Source of the DNA: Chloroflexota bacterium
GTDB taxonomy: Bacteria > Chloroflexota > Dehalococcoidia > DSTF01 > RBG-16-68-14
Direction: 5' to 3'
Assembly (NCBI GenBank): GCA_029262675.1
Contig: JAJCYW010000021.1
Span: 194,146-258,145, forward strand
Length of the DNA: 64,000 nt
In this document: in pieces, positions 1 to 7,653 of the stretch
How positions within the stretch are numbered: position 1 is the stretch's first letter
Layout: every line of letters begins with the position of its first letter
The notes under the pieces: generated by a model
Databases searched by the model: none
What the model saw: only the letters and a program-made list of their open reading frames with translations
What the model was told of the DNA's origin: nothing
Made by a program: the position numbers and the translations under genes

Positions 1-23
1 AGGCTAGCTCGTCCGACCGCTTC

Positions 24-593
24 ATGGACTCCGACGCGGGCTATAGCTTCGACCACGCTGAGAATATCGAAGAAGTTCCAGCCGATACAGAAAGCCTCTT
101 CTTGACCGGGGGCTTCGCACCCAGTGTTCGGCAATTCTCGGTGTCGTTTCCTCAGTTCGAAGACGTACCGCGATTACCGGGCTACAAGAGCAATGCCATC
201 TTGGTCGACTTCCTCGACGTTGAAGCAGATGCGACGCAAGACGTTGAGAGCAACCTACCTGCTCTGGCATTCAGCGTTGACCAGCTGATAGACGACTTGG
301 GCACGTTTTCTCTAGAAGATCCGATAGTCGGGGACATTCCTTCGCTTCAGAGCAGTGGACAACGGCGTGGCGAGGCAGTATCGGTCGAACATGAGCAGTT
401 TGTTGTCTACAGCTATGACTACGCAGGCAAATGGTCGCTCATCTGGGACGTCCGGGGTCGTATCTACTTTCTCATAGTGCCCGACAGAATATATCGGGTC
501 GTCTGCCAGTTCGAGGCTTTTAGGTTTGAGCGCGCGGTCGCAGACTGTGACAGCATCGTGGAAACAATGCGACACTCACCTGAGCAGACGTAG
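24..593 (+). CDS. hypothetical protein, possibly 5'-truncated by the window edge
   Basis: I do not recognise this 189-residue protein with certainty. No stop codon lies between the window edge and the first ATG in this frame, so the true start may be upstream of the window. No signal peptide or membrane segment is visible in the part present. The last 40 residues, an aromatic-rich strand followed by a Cys-Asp-x-Ile-x-x-(S/T)-hydrophobic-Arg helix, resemble the end of PsbP/DUF1795-like folds, where a final helix follows a twisted sheet; this is only a fold-level impression. Codon use and length favour this frame over the overlapping minus-strand frames. Function unknown. Confidence 0.55.
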   Translation: MDSDAGYSFDHAENIEEVPADTESLFLTGGFAPSVRQFSVSFPQFEDVPRLPGYKSNAILVDFLDVEADATQDVESNLPALAFSVDQLIDDLGTFSLEDPIVGDIPSLQSSGQRRGEAVSVEHEQFVVYSYDYAGKWSLIWDVRGRIYFLIVPDRIYRVVCQFEAFRFERAVADCDSIVETMRHSPEQT

Positions 594-735
594 CTCACCT
601 CGGCCGCCAGGGCTGTTTGTATAGCTCGAATCGGAACCAACGCCGTCACGGCCAACGCCTCCTGTTGTAGATGCGACTAGCGCTCCCTAACGCTCTCCCC
701 TACCGCGCGTCTTCCATCGCCAGCGACGCCTACCA

Positions 736-821
736 CCCTCACCCCAGGCCGCCCGTAATTCGACAAGCTGAGCGTGAATCGCCCCTCTCCCTCTTGAGGG
801 AGAGGGGAAGGGGGAGAGGGC
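736..821 (+). repeat. homopurine hairpin repeat, copy A
   Basis: This 86-nt element starts with CCCTCAC and ends in a 12-bp perfect hairpin (782-793 with 796-807, loop TT) followed by a third homopurine arm (810-820) that repeats the purine strand of the stem. An imperfect copy in the same orientation lies at 2052-2136. The two copies bracket the dockerin gene. Confidence 0.8.
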
Positions 822-831
822 GAACCGTCCC

Positions 832-1959
832 CTACTCTGTCGGGAACCAGAGTATGAGCTCGGCCGCATGCTGCAGCAGAAGCGCAGCGTCTATGGAATC
901 AACCACGCCACTCTGATCCACATCCGCAGCGCCACCACAGTCGATGTCCGCCAGCAGGCCGGCGGCATGCTGAAGAACGACGGCGGCATCGACGCTAGCG
1001 ATTTCTCCATCACAATCGACATCTCCCAAGTGCCGCAGCGAAGACTGTCCGACAAGGCCCGGCTCCCACAACACCTGATCGACGACCTGCTCCCCAGCCC
1101 GGAGCGAGACGACCGCGTCACTAGAACCACAGCCGTCTAAGGTCTCCGCTGCAGGCACATAGACCTCCTGCCAGTTGGGCGGGAACGGACCAAAGTCGGT
1201 TATGAGGAAGCCGCTGCCGCAGTCGCGGGACCCGATGCGGGGGGTCACCGGCCCGCCAACAATCGGCGAGTAGTACACATAGCTGAAGTACATCGGGCTC
1301 GGGCCCTTGACGATGTCCAGGCTAGTGGTCTCAAGGGGCCTAAAGGTTGAATGGGCGGCCTCCATGCCATCTACGGTGAATGTCACCTCGCCTCCTTCGA
1401 CCGCACAGCCGGGCAGCTCACTGGCCGGGAGCACATACAGTGTGTAGCGCGTGGCTCGTAGCGTCCGTCTGACCTGCATGTCCCCGCATCGCTGTCCACC
1501 CACCCAGGCTTCCAGCTCAGCGTCCAGTGGGGCCGGCAGCCCATCAGCGATCAGTCTGCCCCAGAAGCGCGCAACATCCTGGCCAACCTGTCGAACCAGC
1601 AGAACGGCCTCGAACTTCTCGGAAGGATCGTAGCTGGCAATTACCCTGGTAGGAGTTAGTGCGAACCATCCAAACTCGACTGAGAAGCGCACGCAAGCGT
1701 AATAACCCCCCAGAATGACGGTGAACTCGCCAGCACTATCGGTCGTACCGCCCCAACTCACTACGTCGCCACAAAGATCATCAGCGCTCCAGCCTTCGAG
1801 GCCGGGCTCCCCTTCATCCCAAACTTCATTCTCGTTGAGGTCGTGAATGACGCGGACCGTAAGAGCCGCCTCGCCTGGCTCAGGAACGCCGGCATGAGCA
1901 AGTGAAACGATAGCGACAACCGCAAGGGTGCTAGCTAAGACGATTGACACGCGTAACAT
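832..1959 (-). CDS. secreted protein with C-terminal type I dockerin
   Basis: This 375-residue protein starts with a signal peptide (about residues 1-23, ending in a hydrophobic stretch and Ala-His-Ala). Residues about 30-110 look like an SdrD-B/carboxypeptidase-like fold (LNENEVWDEGEPGLEGW motif). The last 65 residues are a dockerin: two Ca-binding repeats, GDVDCDGEIASVDAAVVLQ and ADVDQSGVVDSIDAALLLQ, with the usual Asp/Asn spacing. In cellulosomal bacteria dockerins bind cohesins; in other phyla their partner is often unknown. The start is supported by a GGAGG sequence 7 bases before the ATG and by the promoter at 1977-2005. The gene stands alone between two copies of a hairpin repeat. Substrate unknown. 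Confidence 0.85.
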   Translation of the reverse strand: MLRVSIVLASTLAVVAIVSLAHAGVPEPGEAALTVRVIHDLNENEVWDEGEPGLEGWSADDLCGDVVSWGGTTDSAGEFTVILGGYYACVRFSVEFGWFALTPTRVIASYDPSEKFEAVLLVRQVGQDVARFWGRLIADGLPAPLDAELEAWVGGQRCGDMQVRRTLRATRYTLYVLPASELPGCAVEGGEVTFTVDGMEAAHSTFRPLETTSLDIVKGPSPMYFSYVYYSPIVGGPVTPRIGSRDCGSGFLITDFGPFPPNWQEVYVPAAETLDGCGSSDAVVSLRAGEQVVDQVLWEPGLVGQSSLRHLGDVDCDGEIASVDAAVVLQHAAGLLADIDCGGAADVDQSGVVDSIDAALLLQHAAELILWFPTE

Positions 1960-1976
1960 CGCCGCCTCCGGCTTAG

Positions 1977-2005
1977 AGTATGGGAGTAGCCAGAGAGATT
2001 GTCAA
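1977..2005 (-). promoter_or_regulatory. sigma-70-type promoter of the dockerin gene
   Basis: On the minus strand a perfect TTGACA (2000-2005) is followed after 17 bases by CATACT (1977-1982). The predicted start gives a leader of about 10 bases with a good ribosome binding site before the ATG at 1959. Confidence 0.7.
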
Positions 2006-2051
2006 TAACTCTGTCCGACACGGGATCTTCCATTATCGGCGGAGCCAACCG

Positions 2052-2136
2052 CCCTCACGCCAGGCCGCTGTGAATCGACGGCATGGAGGCTGATCGCCCC
2101 TCTCCCGCTCGCGGGAGAGGGGAAGGGGGAGAGGGC
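2052..2136 (+). repeat. homopurine hairpin repeat, copy B
   Basis: Second copy of the element at 736-821, same orientation, again CCCTCAC at the start and a CCCCTCTCCC/GGGAGAGGGG hairpin plus a third purine arm at the end. The rest of the 1960-2335 gap holds the dockerin promoter and no convincing gene. Confidence 0.8.
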
Positions 2137-2335
2137 CCCGCAGCTAGCGCGCCACAAAGGTCTCGCTGCTACTTGCTGCCCGGAATATCATAGACAGGTT
2201 ATGCAGCGCCGGCCCGCGTCCACAACCGTCGACCCAAGCGCGGTCAATCAAACGTCTGTGCGTTCACCGCGCTATTTCAGCTTCGGATTTCGCGACCTCT
2301 CGCGATTTTCGACAAACAATCAAAGCGATCGTACG

Positions 2336-3649
2336 CTACCCGGCAGCATCGGCCATCGCCAGCTTGGCGACGGTTTCGCCCATCTTGATGCTGTAGTTCT
2401 GGCCGCGGTCCTCCGGGTAGATCTGGCTCATCGTCGCCAGATAGAGGCCGGGGATCGGCGTTCGGTGCTCCGGGATGCGCTCGCGGTAGCCAATCGTCAC
2501 GACCGGCTGGGCGTAGGGGCCCTTGAACAACCAGCGGTCGGTGATCCAGTCGGGCGAGAACTGCGGGTTGATCTTCGTCAGGTGCGGCAGGTACTCGCGC
2601 TCCACCTCGTCCAGCTCCATGCCCATCAGCGGATGGTCGGGCGCCAGGTAGTTCGAGAGGTAGACGATGTGCTTGCCCGCGTAGCGCTCCGGCTCGATGA
2701 AGTTGGTGTGCTCGATGACGGCGATGAAGGGGATCACGTCGTCGCTGATGTTCAGCCAGTAGATCGGCGAGAGCGGCCGGTCGAGCGCCATTACGTAGCA
2801 CATCGCCGATTGCCAGCGCACGCCCGTGAGCTTCTCCGCGTAGTCGGTCGGCAGGTCGGGCGTCAGCTTCTGGAAGACATGGGCCGGCATACAGGCGATC
2901 ACAGCGTTGAAATCCTGTCTCTCACCGCCCGCGAGCTGCAGGCCGCGCGCGCGGCCGTCCTCGACGATCACGCGCTCGACCGCCGTGCCGGTGTGGATCT
3001 CGACGCCGTCGTCCGTCCGCAGGCGGCGCTCCAGCGCGACGATGTAGCCGCCGAAGCTGCCGAGCAGGTAGCCGAGCTGCTCCGTCTGCCCGGCGCCCTT
3101 GCGCGAGGAGAACCTCAAATGGATCTTGTTCCAGAACCAGACCATGGCGAGCTCGTCGTAGGCGTCGCCGAACTTGCCGCGCAGCAGCGGGCCCCAGACC
3201 GTATCGTAGGCGCCCTCACCCATGTACTTCTTAATCCAGTCGGCGGCCGTAATCGACTCGTAGCGTGTGCCGTCGGATTGCCGGCGCAGGTAGAGCGCGG
3301 CCAGCCCCATGCGGACGCGGTCGAGCAGCGGCGCGGGGCTGTAGCGCATCAGGTCCATTGGCGTCACAAAGTCGTAGATCTTCTCGTCGCGGTAGAAGCC
3401 AACCTTCGACGTTCGCCAGATGAGCCTGTCGCTCATGCCCAGCTCTTCGATCAGGTCGACGACCGTCGTATCGGTCGAGAAGATGTGGTGGTAGAACGCC
3501 TCCAGCTTGTCGCCGCCCGTGTCGAACGTGCGCACCAGCCCGCCGAGGAACGGGCTCGCCTCGTACAGCGAGACGACGTGGCCCTGCTGCCTGAGCCGGA
3601 ATGCCGCCACCATTCCCGCCACGCCACCGCCGATCACGCCTACCTTCAT
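2336..3649 (-). CDS. NAD(P)/FAD-dependent oxidoreductase (amine oxidase / protoporphyrinogen oxidase-like)
   Basis: This 437-residue flavoprotein opens with the dinucleotide-binding motif VGVIGGGVAGMVAAFRL, followed by a conserved acidic residue at the end of the second strand (LYEAS). It then follows the amine-oxidase family pattern, with GGLVRTF after the first fold and a C-terminal FAD contact region (IPGLYLATM). The reaction is not clear: such enzymes include protoporphyrinogen oxidases, phytoene/squalene desaturases (HpnE type) and UDP-galactopyranose mutase relatives. The open frame runs further upstream, but the ATG at 3649 has GGAGGAG just before it and directly precedes the Rossmann motif. 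It overlaps the stop codon of the flippase-like gene by 4 bases (ATGA), so the two are co-translated. A lipid or polyprenyl substrate is a guess from that pairing. Confidence 0.88.
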   Translation of the reverse strand: MKVGVIGGGVAGMVAAFRLRQQGHVVSLYEASPFLGGLVRTFDTGGDKLEAFYHHIFSTDTTVVDLIEELGMSDRLIWRTSKVGFYRDEKIYDFVTPMDLMRYSPAPLLDRVRMGLAALYLRRQSDGTRYESITAADWIKKYMGEGAYDTVWGPLLRGKFGDAYDELAMVWFWNKIHLRFSSRKGAGQTEQLGYLLGSFGGYIVALERRLRTDDGVEIHTGTAVERVIVEDGRARGLQLAGGERQDFNAVIACMPAHVFQKLTPDLPTDYAEKLTGVRWQSAMCYVMALDRPLSPIYWLNISDDVIPFIAVIEHTNFIEPERYAGKHIVYLSNYLAPDHPLMGMELDEVEREYLPHLTKINPQFSPDWITDRWLFKGPYAQPVVTIGYRERIPEHRTPIPGLYLATMSQIYPEDRGQNYSIKMGETVAKLAMADAAG

Positions 3650-4764
3650 CCGTCTCCTCCAGGTTCCGTCGCGGTGTCGGCCGTCGAACGGCGGAACATC
3701 TCGCCCAACGATAACTGCATGGTGCCCAGGAAATACAATCCTAATACTATTACCGGCAGCAAGACCAGCGCGTGCAGCCCGATAGCGTACGCCGCGGCGA
3801 CGGAACTGCCGACGCCGGCCGCGATGAACGTCTGCTTGGTGACGAACTCGAACGGGCCGACGCCGCCCTGCGAGGCCAGCACCGCGATCGCGAGGTTGGC
3901 CGCGGCCGTCGCCAGCAGGAAGTGCTGGAAACCGACGTCGATGTCGAAGGCCAGCCCGATAATGTAGTACATCGTCGCCTCCAGCAGCCACGAAATCACG
4001 GACAGCAGCAACGCCATCCCCATATCGAACGGGCTGCGCAGCGAGTGAAGGCCGGAAAAGAACGACGTGGTGAGGCCCTCCATGGTGGGACGAAGACGGG
4101 CGGGCGTGAAACGCATTACCAGCACGTCGAAGCGGCGCTGCCACGGCTCCGAGACAGCAAGGACGGTGAGAATCACCATCGCGATGCCGAAGAGCACCGC
4201 CATCAGGACGGCCAGACCGACGAAGTCGACGTTGAACGACGTGACGTAGAGGTCGGCCTCGAGCTCTTCGTTCCCCCCGCCGACGAGCAGTGCGACGATC
4301 ACGAGCATCGGGATCAGCGCCAGGCCGTCGAACAGCCTGTCGACTGCAATGGTCCCCAGCGCCGCCGCTTTGCTGACCCGCTCCCGCTCGCCCAGGATGA
4401 AGGCGCGTACGAGCTCGCCCACGCGGGCCGGGATCAGGTTGTTTGCCATCAGGCCAATAATGACGACCGGGTAGAGCCGCCAGACCGTGACCTTCGTAAT
4501 TGGCCGCAGCAGGTATTGCCAGCGCCAGGCGCGAAACCAGACGCCGGCGAAGTAGACGGGCAGCGACGCGAAGGCAATGACGTAGTTCGCCTCCGCGAAG
4601 GCGTCCCAGATCTCTGCGAAGTCGGTGCGGGCGAGAAAGAGGACGAGGAAGATCAGGCTGATGGCGAACCCGAACCAGACGCGACGGCTACGCAGCAACA
4701 GCGACTCCTGCTTCCCCCGCTGGCCGGAACGGCCGCACAGGGACTCTACATAGATAATAGGCAC
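3646..4764 (-). CDS. flippase-like integral membrane protein (LPG_synthase_TM / UPF0104 family)
   Basis: The protein (372 residues from the first ATG) has about eight membrane segments and the family signature ANNLIPARVGELVRAFILG, followed by VDRLFDG, and near the C-terminus GGVGPFEF. This family includes the membrane half of lysyl-phosphatidylglycerol synthase (MprF) and AglD-like proteins, and its members act on or move lipid-linked substrates. There is no soluble lysyl-transferase domain here. An alternative TTG start at 4698 (350 residues) has AGGAG at a good distance and begins right before the first membrane segment; it may be the real start. The stop overlaps the start of the oxidoreductase gene by 4 bases, suggesting joint work on a lipid or isoprenoid. 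Confidence 0.85.
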   Translation of the reverse strand: MPIIYVESLCGRSGQRGKQESLLLRSRRVWFGFAISLIFLVLFLARTDFAEIWDAFAEANYVIAFASLPVYFAGVWFRAWRWQYLLRPITKVTVWRLYPVVIIGLMANNLIPARVGELVRAFILGERERVSKAAALGTIAVDRLFDGLALIPMLVIVALLVGGGNEELEADLYVTSFNVDFVGLAVLMAVLFGIAMVILTVLAVSEPWQRRFDVLVMRFTPARLRPTMEGLTTSFFSGLHSLRSPFDMGMALLLSVISWLLEATMYYIIGLAFDIDVGFQHFLLATAAANLAIAVLASQGGVGPFEFVTKQTFIAAGVGSSVAAAYAIGLHALVLLPVIVLGLYFLGTMQLSLGEMFRRSTADTATEPGGDG

Positions 4765-4825
4765 GCGCCCGAACGGCGGTCAACGAGCCTCCAATGCACT
4801 AGTATCGCCGCCGCGGCGCTCTCGC

Positions 4826-4854
4826 TTGACTGGCCACGGCGATCCGGCTAGCAT
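4826..4854 (+). promoter_or_regulatory. promoter of the SRP RNA
   Basis: TTGACT (4826-4831), a 17-base spacer and TAGCAT (4849-4854) sit so that transcription would begin at about 4861, the first base of the terminal helix of the SRP RNA. Confidence 0.8.
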
Positions 4855-4860
4855 TGGTTC

Positions 4861-5133
4861 GCGGTCGTGCTAGGCGGGGAGTTAGCGGTGCCCTGTACCC
4901 GCAATCCGCTCCAGCGGGGCCGAAATCCCGCTCTAGGGCTGAGCGCTATGAGGACTGTCTGCGTTTGGTTGCGTTGAGGGCCTGGTCCTACGCGGCGAGG
5001 CGCTGTGAACCCCGTCAGATCCGGAAGGAAGCAGCGGTAAGCAGTTGCTCTCGGGTGCCGTAGGGTCACCGGGCCTGAGTGGCCATCCGTTTGATAAGCT
5101 CGTGGCCCAGTTCGAAAGCGGGTGCACGGCCGC
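4861..5133 (+). ncRNA. ffs: signal recognition particle RNA, large bacterial type with Alu domain
   Basis: The 3' half carries the universal SRP core: the asymmetric and symmetric loops around GTCAGATCCGGAAGGAAGCA, capped by GGAAG tetraloop context, between helices GGCCTGG (4979 on) and CACCGGGCC (to about 5076). The 5' part (CGTGCTAGGCGGGGAGTTAG, then GGTGCCCTGTA) matches the Alu domain of Bacillus-type SRP RNA, and the ends pair: GCGGTCGTGC at 4861-4870 with GCACGGCCGC at 5124-5133. The molecule is therefore about 273 nt rather than a 4.5S type. It scaffolds the Ffh protein and docks on FtsY, encoded in this same window at 21257. A consensus promoter precedes it. Confidence 0.95.
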
Positions 5134-5164
5134 ATCAAACGTTCAGCCGCCCCCCTCTTCTGCC

Positions 5165-5303
5165 GACAAGAGAGCAGGGCGAACTAGAGGAACCCTGTTT
5201 GGATTCCCCCAACCCCGTCGGTGGGTACCCCGAAGGATCGGGGTCTGAGGAGACCCACCGACGACTCACCAGGGACGACGCGCCCCGCGGCGCCCGGAAG
5301 GAG
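5165..5303 (+). promoter_or_regulatory. candidate ydaO/yuaA-type (c-di-AMP) riboswitch
   Basis: The leader before the cell-wall protein gene has pieces that match the ydaO/yuaA class in order: GAGGAACC (5187 on), GGGTACC (5223 on), a CCGACGACTCACC segment close to the conserved CCGACAGCTCACC core, and a terminal GGAAGGAG (5296-5303). Stems such as GTCGGTGGGT with ACCCACCGAC are visible. The GGAAGGAG end also forms the 5' arm of a terminator, as in transcription-control riboswitches. The downstream gene type, a peptidoglycan-acting G5/DUF348 protein, is a known target of this class in Gram-positive bacteria. I could not fold or align it, so this is a candidate; the GGGGTGAATC element expected in the class is poorly matched. 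Confidence 0.55.
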
Positions 5304-5341
5304 CCGGTACGGTCTCCGCAGGGCTCCGCTCCCTCCTTTTT
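5296..5341 (+). terminator. intrinsic terminator of the riboswitch expression platform
   Basis: GGAAGGAGC (5296-5304) pairs with GCTCCCTCC (5328-5336), one mismatch in nine, followed directly by TTTTT (5337-5341). Its 5' arm is the last conserved block of the candidate riboswitch, so aptamer folding and termination exclude one another. Confidence 0.65.
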
Positions 5342-5351
5342 CGCACCGGAC

Positions 5352-6770
5352 ATTCGCCGCCACTACGCAACGCGCCGCTTCCGCCTTCAGGTAGCCGGGC
5401 TGGCAGCGCTGCTGGCCGTCATCGCGCTGGCCGGCATCTTTCGCGTGCGCGACGTGACCATCTTCGCGGACGGCAGCACGACGACGATCGCCAGCCGCAG
5501 CGCCAGCGAGGGCGTCATCGTCGCCCACGCAGGCATCGAAGTCGCGCCCGGCGACAAGATCGAAGCCGCGGGAAACGACGCAATCGTCGTCCGGCGCGCG
5601 ACAGACGTGTTGCTCACGGTCGATGGCCGCACGTTCGACGTACGCACACAGGCCGTTTCCATCGCGGAGCTGCTGGTCGATGTCGGCGTCTCGCTCGCGC
5701 AGGACGACAGCGTTCACCGCAATCGCGTCTTCGTATCCCCGGACGCGCCTATCACGCCGCCGCCCGCGCTCGTTACCAGAGACGGCTCCCTGCAATCGGG
5801 CGGCGACGACCGGTCTGAGATGCCCGCGCTTGTGCTGCTGAACATACGGAGGGCCATGCCGTTTGCGGTGGTTGAAAACGGCCAGGAACTACAGCTCCGC
5901 TCGAGTCGCGAGACCGTGGCGACCGCGCTGCGGGATGTCGGTGTCAGGCTAGGGCCAGGAGACCGCGTCCAGCCGCCGCTCGACACAGAGTTGAGCACCG
6001 GCCTGCAGATTCACGTCGAACACGCGGCCCAGGTCACCGTGACCCTACCCGAAGCGAAGATTTCGCTCTACACACTGTCCGACAATGTCGGAGGCGCTCT
6101 GGAAGAGAGCGGCATCGTCCTGCCAACCGATTTCCGGATCAGCCCGACAAGTGACACGCGCATCGAACGCGGCATGGAGATCCACGTCATCGGCATCTCC
6201 GAAGAGCAAGTACAGGATACGGAGCGGATCGCGCGCCAGACGCTCTACCGCCCTGACGCCAGCTTGGCCTACGGAGACCGCCGCGTGGAGCAGGGCCAAG
6301 ACGGCATCCAGTATCGGCGGTATCGCATTGTCTACGAGAACAGCGAAGCCGTTTCCCGCGAGCTGGAGGCGGAGTGGTTCGACCCGGAGCCGGTAGACAC
6401 CATCATCTACTACTCCACTGCCGTACCGCGCGCAGCGGTTGTCATTCCGGCCGAGGGTCCGGACGAGTCGGAGATCCTGCGGACGATCAACGTCTGGGCC
6501 ACCTGGTACAACCCTGCGAGCGCCGGACGGCCGCCGTCCGATCCGTCCTACGGCATAACGGCCACGGGCGTGCCCGTCGTCCGCGGCGTCGTTGCGACCG
6601 ACCCGAGCGTGATTCCCCTGGGCACGCGGCTCTACGTTCCGGGATACGGTTACGCCGTCGCCGGCGATACGGGCGGCGGCATCCGGGGCAACGTGATAGA
6701 CTTGGGCTATCCAGACGGAGTTCAGGTTGACTGGCGTTCGCGGTGGATTGACATCTACATCCTCGGATAA
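5352..6770 (+). CDS. secreted cell-wall protein with DUF348, G5 and 3D domains (RpfB/YabE-like)
   Basis: A single N-terminal membrane anchor (around 5394-5445) precedes DUF348 repeats (5470-6200, each about 40-50 residues with a VxIAELLxDVGV-like helix), a G5 domain (about 6220-6430) and a C-terminal 3D domain with the three conserved aspartates: ATDPSVIPLGT, AGDTGGG and NVIDLG. Such proteins bind and cleave peptidoglycan; 3D domains of the YocH/YabE/MltA type are linked to lytic activity. No Rpf lysozyme-like domain is present. The order with rsmA and ispE repeats the rpfB-ksgA-ispE order of Actinobacteria. The start is unsettled: after the terminator there is no ATG, GTG or TTG before the membrane segment, so I mark the in-frame ATT at 5352; the open frame extends up to an ATG at 5079 inside the SRP RNA. 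Confidence 0.8.
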   Translation: MRRHYATRRFRLQVAGLAALLAVIALAGIFRVRDVTIFADGSTTTIASRSASEGVIVAHAGIEVAPGDKIEAAGNDAIVVRRATDVLLTVDGRTFDVRTQAVSIAELLVDVGVSLAQDDSVHRNRVFVSPDAPITPPPALVTRDGSLQSGGDDRSEMPALVLLNIRRAMPFAVVENGQELQLRSSRETVATALRDVGVRLGPGDRVQPPLDTELSTGLQIHVEHAAQVTVTLPEAKISLYTLSDNVGGALEESGIVLPTDFRISPTSDTRIERGMEIHVIGISEEQVQDTERIARQTLYRPDASLAYGDRRVEQGQDGIQYRRYRIVYENSEAVSRELEAEWFDPEPVDTIIYYSTAVPRAAVVIPAEGPDESEILRTINVWATWYNPASAGRPPSDPSYGITATGVPVVRGVVATDPSVIPLGTRLYVPGYGYAVAGDTGGGIRGNVIDLGYPDGVQVDWRSRWIDIYILG

Positions 6771-7653
6771 CGACAGCCCGTCCGCAGCGGACGGGCCATC
6801 CGCGCCGGCCGCTGATCCGGCGCGGCTCCCGTTTGGATTCACCCCGCGCAAATCCCTTGGGCAGCACTTCCTCACGGACGAACACGTCCTGCGCCGGATC
6901 GCCGACGCGGCGGAGCTGACGCGCGCCGACACCGTGATCGAGATCGGCGCCGGGCCCGGCGGGCTGACGGTGGAGCTCGCCGCCCGCGCACGCCGCGTCG
7001 TCGCAGTCGAGCTCGACGAACGCCTCTGCGCGCACCTGGCGGATCGATTTCACGGCACAAACGTCACCGTGGTGCAGGGCAACGCACTCGATCTTGACCC
7101 GGCAGACCTGCTGCCGCCTGACCGGTCCGATGACGCGTACACTCTCACCGGCAACCTGCCCTATTACATCACACAGCCGCTGATTCGCCACTACCTGGAA
7201 GCGACGCCCGCGCCGCGGCGGATGACGGTGATGGTGCAGCGGGAAGTGGCCCGCAGCATCGCCGCGAAGCCGGGTGAGATGAGCCTGCTCAGCGTCTCCG
7301 TACAGCTGTACGGAGAGCCAACGATCCTATTCGACGTGCCGTCGAGCGCGTTCCACCCACCACCGAACGTCGATTCGTCCGTCGTGCGCATCGATCTGCC
7401 CGGCGGGCTACGCGCGCCCGTCACGGATACGGAGGCGTTCTTTCGCGTCGTGCGGGCCGGCTTCAGTTCGCGCCGGAAGCAGTTGCGCAACGCGCTGGCG
7501 AACGGCCTCCAGCTCGATCCAGCAGCCGCCGGCGCGTTGCTGGCAGAAGCCGGCATCGACGCGACGCTGCGGCCGCAGGCGCTGGCAATCGAATCGTGGG
7601 CGGCGATCACCGACGCTTGGGTCGCAGCGGGACGCCCGGAACGCACGCGATGA
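6727..7653 (+). CDS. rsmA: 16S rRNA (adenine1518-N6/adenine1519-N6)-dimethyltransferase
   Basis: KsgA/RsmA dimethylates two adjacent adenines in the 3' hairpin of 16S rRNA. In this 308-residue protein the family opening RKSLGQHFL is at residues 41-48, the SAM-binding motif IEIGAGPGG at 71-79, the catalytic NLPYY at 143-147 and the rRNA-binding FHPPPNVDSSVV near 215. The TTG start at 6727 has GGAG 5-6 bases upstream and lies inside the end of the 3D-domain gene (44-base overlap), so the first 35 residues, rich in Ser/Asp/Pro, are probably disordered; a later start is possible. The stop overlaps the ispE start by ATGA. Confidence 0.95.
   Translation: MTGVRGGLTSTSSDNDSPSAADGPSAPAADPARLPFGFTPRKSLGQHFLTDEHVLRRIADAAELTRADTVIEIGAGPGGLTVELAARARRVVAVELDERLCAHLADRFHGTNVTVVQGNALDLDPADLLPPDRSDDAYTLTGNLPYYITQPLIRHYLEATPAPRRMTVMVQREVARSIAAKPGEMSLLSVSVQLYGEPTILFDVPSSAFHPPPNVDSSVVRIDLPGGLRAPVTDTEAFFRVVRAGFSSRRKQLRNALANGLQLDPAAAGALLAEAGIDATLRPQALAIESWAAITDAWVAAGRPERTR

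Noticed and set aside
736..2136. Insertion sequence around the dockerin gene
   Set aside because: The flanking repeats are direct, imperfect and no transposase is present between them.
2201..3967. 588-residue plus-strand open frame
   Set aside because: It is the antisense shadow of the FAD oxidoreductase and flippase genes; the translation is Arg/Asp/Val-rich with no domain, while the minus strand has clear motifs and a ribosome binding site.
5079..5351. N-terminal extension of the 3D-domain protein
   Set aside because: The open frame crosses the SRP RNA 3' end, the candidate riboswitch and a terminator, and the residues are not protein-like.
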